A DNA stretch of 64,000 nt from Spongilla lacustris. Its lineage: Eukaryota; Porifera; Demospongiae; Spongillida; Spongillidae. The position numbers were made by a program, and so were the translations under genes. The stretch is taken from positions 3,902,023 to 3,966,022 of the forward strand of contig OX442423.1 of NCBI GenBank assembly GCA_949361645.1, written 5' to 3'. The notes under the pieces are model-generated. The model worked only from the letters and a program-made list of their open reading frames with translations, searched no databases and had not been told where the DNA came from. Numbering within the stretch: the stretch's first letter is position 1; each line of letters starts with the position of its first letter. Below, piece after piece: positions 57,843 through 64,000 of the stretch.

Positions 57843-60800
57843 ATGGCTACTCGTTTGGATTCAAGTGAGGATGGTAACATTCATGTAGTAGATAGCTGTG
57901 CAGAGGCAGAAGTATTGACAGAACTGCATCTATACCTTTGGCTTCTGTAACTTTGGTGGAGGGGGTTGGCATTTTAGTTTTTGTTCATGTTGACAGAGAT
58001 TGCAATGTACCTGTATTTGCAGATTATGATCTGTGATGGTGGTTGACAGGTTCAAAGGGAGCATATAAGTACATGCATGCGTGGATTAAATCATTGAAAC
58101 ACATGTTCAAATGGAATGGCTAGTTAGTAAAGTATTCAGTTGAATGCATGAGTACAGAGTTACATGTACCAAGGGACACAAGCTGCTAACTACATGTGAT
58201 GTATATGTAAACACAATCCTACCCAATGTGATATCTTTGTATTTGTGATATCTTCTAACAACATATGACTGCACCTCCTGTAACAAGCAGAACAGTTGCT
58301 GGAATGCCATTATAACGTACGAACATTTTGATAAGCATAACTGAAGAACAGTTTCACATCTCATAAAAGATAAAACTACCTGTTTCAAAAGTGTACAGTA
58401 TTCAGAGGTTCCACCATAACTGAAATATGTTTCAAGCCCTAAGTTCTTTAATGATGCTTGTAACTACTGTGATTTCCTTTTTTTCTATATAGGATACTTT
58501 GACTTTGATGATTGCACTGGTGTCCCTATACAAAGACGTTGGTCTCATGGTGGTGGTGATTTCCCTATGCAAAGACGTTGGTCTCATGATGGTGGTGATT
58601 TCCTAATACAAAGTCATCATTGGCTTTATGGCGGTTGGGGTAGTATAGTGGAGATTAATGGTTCTATTATGTTGGGAGGAATAGATGGGAATGTGTACAG
58701 ATTGGATGAGCAGGAGAAGTGGGTTGAAGTAACGGAAGTTGAGAGTGGGGCTGCACTTGGTGTGTATGATGGAAAACTAATAGCTGTTGGGAGTGATGGG
58801 TTCAGTAGGAATGTGATGGTGCATGAAGAGAAAGATAAGAAGTGGACTCTCATGCCAGAAATGGAAATGCCATTTGGGTGTGCATATTCCCGTGTTCTTA
58901 GTGTTGGCAGAGGTGGTCTGTTGGTGATAGGATGGGAAGTGGATGAATTGGTGCCTAGCTATAGTGTGCTGGTGTTTGATGCTGGTAGGAAGAGCTGGAA
59001 TATTGGACCACAACTTTCATCCTCATACAAATTCCATCCTTCCATTAAACAATTTCCACATATATCAGCAGTGGTCTATGGAAACCTGGTCTTTACATTG
59101 ATAAATGCAACTGAAGTGTGGTATGCTAAGATAAGTGATTTGGTAAGTAAGCTACTTGCTATGTGTACTGTAATTGTAATGTACTGTATACATTCTGTAG
59201 TTGTGGATGCATATTCACATGTCGACATGCATGTATGATGCTATGCTCACGTTTTACTGTTTCTTCTCTGTTTTAACCATTATTGATCTGTACACATTCA
59301 CTAGAGCACTGAAGGCAAAGATTCTACACATATCTGGAGAAAGCTACCCGATGTGCCTCTCTACAGTTTTCCTGGATGTATATGTGTGGCTGATGGTGTG
59401 CTCCTTGCCATTGGAAAATGGATCTTAGCTTACTCTGGTCGTAACTGGGAGAAAGTTGTTGACAACATACTGTGGCATTCTTGTCCCTCTGTGGGCGCAT
59501 CATTGCTGTCAGATAAAAAACTACTGGGGGTTAATTGGTACAGTGGGCAAGTCTTGAAAGTCACTGTGAAAGAAGGTAAATCCATGTTGTAATAGAAGTG
59601 CACTGACTGATATATATGTATTTCCAGATCTTGCTAAGAAGTTTGGCAGCATATCAAGCCTGCTGAAGACAGAAGAAAGGTAAGTGTGCATTGTGCTGTG
59701 GTGGTGCATTGGGCACATTGAAGTGTCACTTTTAAGTAGAACTGTTTGCTACCAGTACATGTACATATACAGACTATACATGAAAAATAGATACATTTAT
59801 GTGAAGTTTTGAAGTTACATGTACCACCAAGTAGATGAACAGTGTATGTAGATGTACAGTGTATGTATCATCTCATATGTATGAACAGTGTATATACATG
59901 TACATGTTATTGTACATATGTCGTGTGTGTGTACTTTTAAATGTTTTGTATGTGTTGCATGTTTGCAAGTAGACTCTTGTGCATACATGTACAACATCAC
60001 AAGCACATTTACACATACACATGAACACATGTATGTACATTTACAACGCAGACACAATACATGTACATGTGCATGCACAGCTACACATGTACATTTGGAC
60101 ACGAAAAAGGTTCCGTTCCGTTTGTATGAAAACGGAACTCAACACTTACAGTATGCATATGAAATGCCAGGTATACCATTATGGGGTGCATGTCTGTTCA
60201 TGTAAATATTAATGTCACAATGGTTAGTTTGATGCTAGATGTGTAAGACTGAAAACATTGCGTACATAGGTCCTTTAGTTACAAACCCAATTTCGTTGGG
60301 ATCCATTCAATGTGCACGCAGAAATCCAACAAATAGTTTTCGTCGCTAAATAATTAATTAGCTAGCCTTACAAGTTATCTGACGACTTTCCTTTTCAAGC
60401 ATACATTGCCAATTACTTTAGGAACAGATGTACATGTATGCAATTAGATTAATAAAAAGATGTAAGACTACTAAAATAAACTAAATTTTATTGGAAAACA
60501 TTATTTGACGAACTGTTTGTTATGTTCTCCACTGTAGCTTTACTCTGACATTATCTTTGCTTAAAGTGAAGAGCCACCGTTTGTGATGGGTGCATGGAAA
60601 GCCGTAGTTTATGGTTTTAAACACTACAGTACCTCCCCAAAACACTATGGTAATCCTGTGACGGGTGTACTTTTACATGACTGGTACTGTAGAAATCTAC
60701 TTTATTAATATAGAATATCAAATACTTGCAGCATTCTGCCTCACTGAAATGTCCAGTTTGTCAATACAACTTGCATATCTTCAATGACGGTTAACGAGTT

Positions 60801-61312
60801 CACCAAGGTTAATGTGGGCGGGACCACGCATGCGCCGTTGAATTTTAAGCTTTGAGTGGCACGTGGGAGGGTTGTTTGCCATGCCAGCCCCCCCTCTTTT
60901 GTTTTTGTTATTAAATTAATTAATTAAATTTATTAATATTATATTGTTGTGGTTGTGGTTTCGGTTTCTCTTCAATTCTCAGCATAAGGTCTGTGATTTA
61001 GAATGCAGGGGGGATGGAGACCACGGGTTCCCCGTGGACAGTTTGTACTCCCAAGCTCATATGGGATGGTTACCTGCTCGCCAGCCCCCCAAGCATTAGA
61101 TAACCCCAGAACTAGGAACACATACATGTAGATAAGAGCCTGCCTTATGACATACCATGTATCCCGAATACACGTTAATAAACATAAATACATGTATGTT
61201 ATTTTCCTTTTCGTGTCATTGTTGGCATGTTTATTGTTCCTCATTATTATTTTTGTCTTCAGTGCTTCATGTGAGGAGGCTACTGTATCAAAACAATATC
61301 CTAGTGCAACAG
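57843..61312 (+). CDS. Kelch/beta-propeller-like protein (five candidate exons, 3' end uncertain)
   Basis: Exons: 57843-57873 (MATRLDSSEDG), 58493-59142, 59305-59575, 59628-59679 and, less surely, 61263-61312; phases join (1, 0, 1, 2, 1). Most of the protein is repeated blades with kelch character: IVEINGSIMLGGIDGNVYRL, WVEVTEVESGAALGVYDGKL, WTLMPEMEMPFGCAYSRV, IWRKLPDVPLYSFPGCICVA and DGVLLAIGKWILAYSGRNWE. The near-absence of the glycine-doublet in some blades makes it kelch-like rather than textbook. Near the N-terminus a 13-residue unit (PIQRRWSHGGGDF / PMQRRWSHDGGDF) is repeated in tandem. Exon 4 ends SSLLKTEER. No BTB or other domain is seen, and no stop is reached at the called end. If exon 5 is not spliced, its frame stops at 61422. 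Partner and function unknown. Confidence 0.72.
58524..58601 (+). repeat. In-frame 39-bp tandem repeat in the kelch-like gene
   Basis: CCCTATACAAAGACGTTGGT at 58524 recurs at 58563 as CCCTATGCAAAGACGTTGGT, with a partial third unit from about 58602. The 39-bp period adds 13 residues per unit, so the frame is kept. Confidence 0.85.
59680..61262. other. Kelch-like gene intron 4 or 3' flank
   Basis: TACATGTA-rich at 59755-60090, where it creates Cys/His/Tyr-rich chance frames on both strands. No exon seen. Confidence 0.4.
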
Positions 61313-61899
61313 GTTTGTTACATGTACATTTTGTATGTATCTCCTCCTTAATGAGAAAATATGTACTAAAATTGTGCCATTGTATGGTCCCAACATTTTG
61401 TCTGTATTTTTGGATGGGTTGAGCTAATTGTACCTACTAAGAATGGCCTAGATGATTCTTAGCCTTTAGTTACAATGCTACAACTGCAAATGCCTGGTAT
61501 TCAACTATCACTTCACAAGCTATGTACATGTACTTGCTAATTCTTGGACTTACTGTTGTGCATGTAATGGCACGGCTGACTAACCAATTCCCCATAAAAT
61601 GTAGTAAATCTAAATCGCCTGACGCTAGCATTTGTGAGGGGTCAAAAAGCTGTTTAGCTTCCATCAACCTTTAAAAAGGTGATGCCCATAGTACCAAGGA
61701 GTGGAATGTTTGTTCCATGTTCAAAGCCAGATGTGCAGTAAGCCATGTTTACCAGAACTACATGTAGTAGCATCTGATCAATGCAAATTGTCATCATTAA
61801 ATCATTTTATGAAGCCATTAATGTTTACTTCCTCGATGGTGTCACGGACTATTATAGGGGTTAAACAGTTCGGACTTTGTGATGCACCCTTAGATTTAG

Positions 61900-62263
61900 G
61901 ATGATGAATCACTTGAAATCATTCCATCAGCAACAAAAGGAACAAATGTGTACAGAACAAAATTCACAGTGGTATTGGTATAGAACCTTTTTCTTATCTC
62001 TAAGTCTCATACAGGCTTTGTCATTTGCTTCACAACAGTTTTTTCATAACACTTTCAAATTGTGTGGAGGATTTGCCAGTATTGTCGGAAGTATTTTAAC
62101 ATACATGTATGCTGCTAAGGTCTTCAAACCCAAAAAGCCTCTTTCTGGAACTGTGCAGCTTTTCAGTACCACATTCCCAAAGGTAGCATCCCTGGCTAGT
62201 TTTACTGCCAAAGTGGATGCTTTACTTGGCACCGTGACCTTCTTGTTGAGTGCAATTACATGA
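61900..62263 (-). pseudogene. Possible BEN-domain-like fragment
   Basis: The minus-strand frame includes TLAVKLARDATFGNVVLKSC and TVPERGFLGLKTLAAYMYVK. The A-x-x-LA-x-x-x-FG-x-x-VL-x-x-(S/C)-TV-x-x-(R)G pattern resembles the C-terminal half of BEN domains, which occur in many sponge and mobile-element proteins. There is no intact gene around it. A plus-strand frame over the same DNA has no recognisable domain. Confidence 0.25.
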
Positions 62264-62606
62264 ACAACTCAGCCTTCAGCCCCTCAACTGTACTACAATG
62301 TATCTATAGCCTGCAGCCACTGGTTGAATAGCATTAGCTCTACTTGACAGTTGAAGTGATCCAAAACTAGGGGGAACTTTTCTCTTACCAGATTTACTGA
62401 GCTCTCATATGCATCTTCACATTCACTTGATTACCTTGATTTTCTGTGCTGTTCATTCCCTTGTGAGCTGAGGAATGGATACTAGGATGTTTGAGTATGG
62501 AGAATCTAGTGGTCCTGGTTGTGTGATTCAACCTTGTTCCACTGTTAGCTCAAATATCGTGTGAAAGTAAGGCTTGATCTTCTCCTTTGTTTATGGTGAA
62601 TTCTAT

Positions 62607-62891
62607 TTAGTACCTTAGTGAGGACAGAATCCCTGTTTGTATCATGGTTAGTATTTCTATCTGCTGGTCAGAAACAGACTGGCAGGTTCCCTCTGCATAT
62701 AAGGGAAGTCTTGATGATGCATCTGCAATGCAGTGCTGTGAAATTGGTCTGGAAGTGGAGGTGCTGTTAGTCTTCTTGCTGGATTGAATATGCTTGCCAA
62801 AGATTAGTGATCTTTTACCACAATGTCCATGAAGGTATTTGTCAATTTGCAAATATTCTCTAAAGTTATGTTGTGAAAATTGGTATGTCAT
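62607..62891 (-). pseudogene. Ty3/gypsy retrotransposon RNase H end fragment
   Basis: One minus-strand frame ends HCIADASSRLPLYAEGTCQS, matching the ADALSRLP signature that follows RNase H in gypsy pol. A second frame just upstream encodes KDH, a stop and SLASIFNPARRL, corresponding to the DH-x-PL-x-x-IF block. Farther on (about 62560-62580) KPYFHTIFELTVEQG resembles the start of the integrase zinc-binding region. The pieces are in different frames, so it is dead. Confidence 0.55.
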
Positions 62892-63030
62892 GGCTGATAA
62901 AATGGCTTTCCAACTACATGTATATGTGCTGGCATTACATGCTAGAGAGGTAGGAGCCTCTGGATGAAAATGAGGCTTTTACAAAATGCTTCATGACAGC
63001 TTTTGGTCTACTTCCATAGTGTGGTTTTAA

Positions 63031-63266
63031 TGTCTATTGTCCTGAATGTCCACCCAGGGGTCGGAGCGTAATGGGTAGGTCCGCTAGCACAGGTCATTTT
63101 ACAAGTACAGAAAGGATTTAAGCCTTACTTACATGTATTTCGACCCGATCCTGAAAAGACTTGTTCTGTAAGCCAGTACCCTTAAATGCAGCCAGTTCCC
63201 TTCCGTGACCGAACGGCAAAAGCGTTATTTGCTGTCCACCCGGGTGGACATTCAGGACAATAGACA
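63031..63266. mobile_element. 236-bp MITE with TTAA target duplication (piggyBac-like)
   Basis: The left end TGTCTATTGTCCTGAATGTC-CACCC and the right end are perfect inverted repeats of at least 25 bp. TTAA flanks both sides (63027-63030 and 63267-63270), the hallmark target of piggyBac elements. The interior is non-coding, with GGTCGGAGCG near the left and GACCGAACGGC near the right. Confidence 0.85.
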
Positions 63267-63499
63267 TTAATAGCAGTTCATGCTGGGATGCAAGACTAAT
63301 GGATAGGTTGGGTAATGTACAGATCTTTCAAACACATTGGGTTGATACTGTGGGGTCTCCTACCTCCTTTGTCCACAGCTGTTACTGGAAGCAATAAAAC
63401 CTTTTTACATGTACAGTGCATGACTTGCTAATAATGGACAGTACCACCCAAGTTCAGATGATATTTATATTCAAATACATGTACATTTATCAGCTTTAT

Positions 63500-64000
63500 T
63501 TCATGGTGTGTTGTTCAGTCCGCGAAATCAGGTTCACATGTACTGTATAAATAAAGTTAAATACGAATAATAACTTAAATTATTTACTAATTCGTATAAT
63601 GTATTCGTATTTTTTAATAACATACAAATACAAATGCATATGTAGTTCGTATTTTTTAATGGTTGACGATAAATGAGTTCGTAATTTTTCATGCAACACT
63701 GCAATTGCCGATTGCTGGTGCATGCGTGCATACATTGCCAAAGATTCTAGTTTTTGAAATTTCTACGGTATCGCTGTAATACGACCACGGTGCGTTGTTT
63801 GTATCGACACATAACAACTAAAGAAGCTAGTGTGGTCGCCAATATCAATAGGCGTGATTGCTTCAACCGTTTTGGACAAATTCTAGCGTCCTCCTTCATG
63901 AAATCCCACTTTTCAGCCATTTCAAGTAATAATGAATACGAGCTGAACTCGTATTTTTTAATGATTATTGCACAATAAATTCGTAATTATAATTTGTAAA
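63500..64000. repeat. AT-rich end region with repeated TTCGTATTTTTTAAT words
   Basis: TCGTATTTTTTAATR occurs near 63606, 63647 and 63948, with additional TTCGTAAT words at 63680 and 63979. They may mark ends of a repeat running off the right edge. No supported gene; the 63754 frame lacks a recognisable domain. Confidence 0.4.

Noticed and set aside
60000..60090. Possible CRISPR-like or regulatory array of ACATGTA words
   Set aside because: No regular repeat-spacer structure, and the host is clearly eukaryotic; it is part of the dispersed TACATGTA background.

Overview
This is eukaryotic, intron-rich animal DNA. The six recognisable host genes are metazoan orthologues with mostly short introns and tight spacing, some sharing very short divergent promoters. 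The repeat background is AT-rich and saturated with the palindromic word TACATGTA, poly-C/poly-G runs, GT microsatellites and small foldback elements. The LINE C-terminal domains resemble ones I recall from sponge and coral sequence. My best inference is a marine sponge (demosponge) or another non-bilaterian animal; the sequence alone does not prove the species.

Layout. 1-6.2 kb: the 5' half of MRE11 on the minus strand (four exons; the rest was not found and presumably lies off the left edge), with a 551-bp foldback transposon in its last visible intron. 7.2-13.2 kb: a graveyard of LINE fragments in both orientations, ending in an apparently exact 548-bp tandem duplication. 14.8-28.0 kb: a complete CBL E3 ubiquitin ligase gene in six exons, with a LINE relic in intron 4. 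28.4 kb: a small minisatellite. 28.9-31.9 kb: FDXACB1 (minus, intronless) and PTGR3/ZADH2 (plus, intronless), divergent and 148 bp apart. 33.2-40.7 kb: POLR2H/RPB8 (minus, four exons) and GPR89/GPHR (plus, 18 exons), whose start codons are only 66 bp apart.

40.7-57.8 kb is transposon-rich: three members of one MITE family, an 855-bp TIR element, a Harbinger-like MITE, a 5'-truncated LINE, a large inverted repeat built from two copies of an IS630/Tc1/mariner-like transposon, a decayed hAT element, unassigned relic ORFs and small hairpins. 57.8-61.3 kb: a kelch/beta-propeller-like gene on the plus strand with four or five visible exons. 61.5-64 kb: a possible BEN-like fragment, a Ty3/gypsy RNase H fragment and a MITE flanked by TTAA.

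The host genes do not form one pathway: DNA break repair (MRE11), receptor down-regulation (CBL), a probable methyltransferase/FDX-ACB protein (FDXACB1), peroxisomal lipid reduction (PTGR3), transcription (POLR2H) and Golgi anion/pH control (GPR89). I found no convincing new biological system. The most unusual structures are the mobile-element arrangements, the very short bidirectional promoters and the DPF/NPF cluster in CBL.
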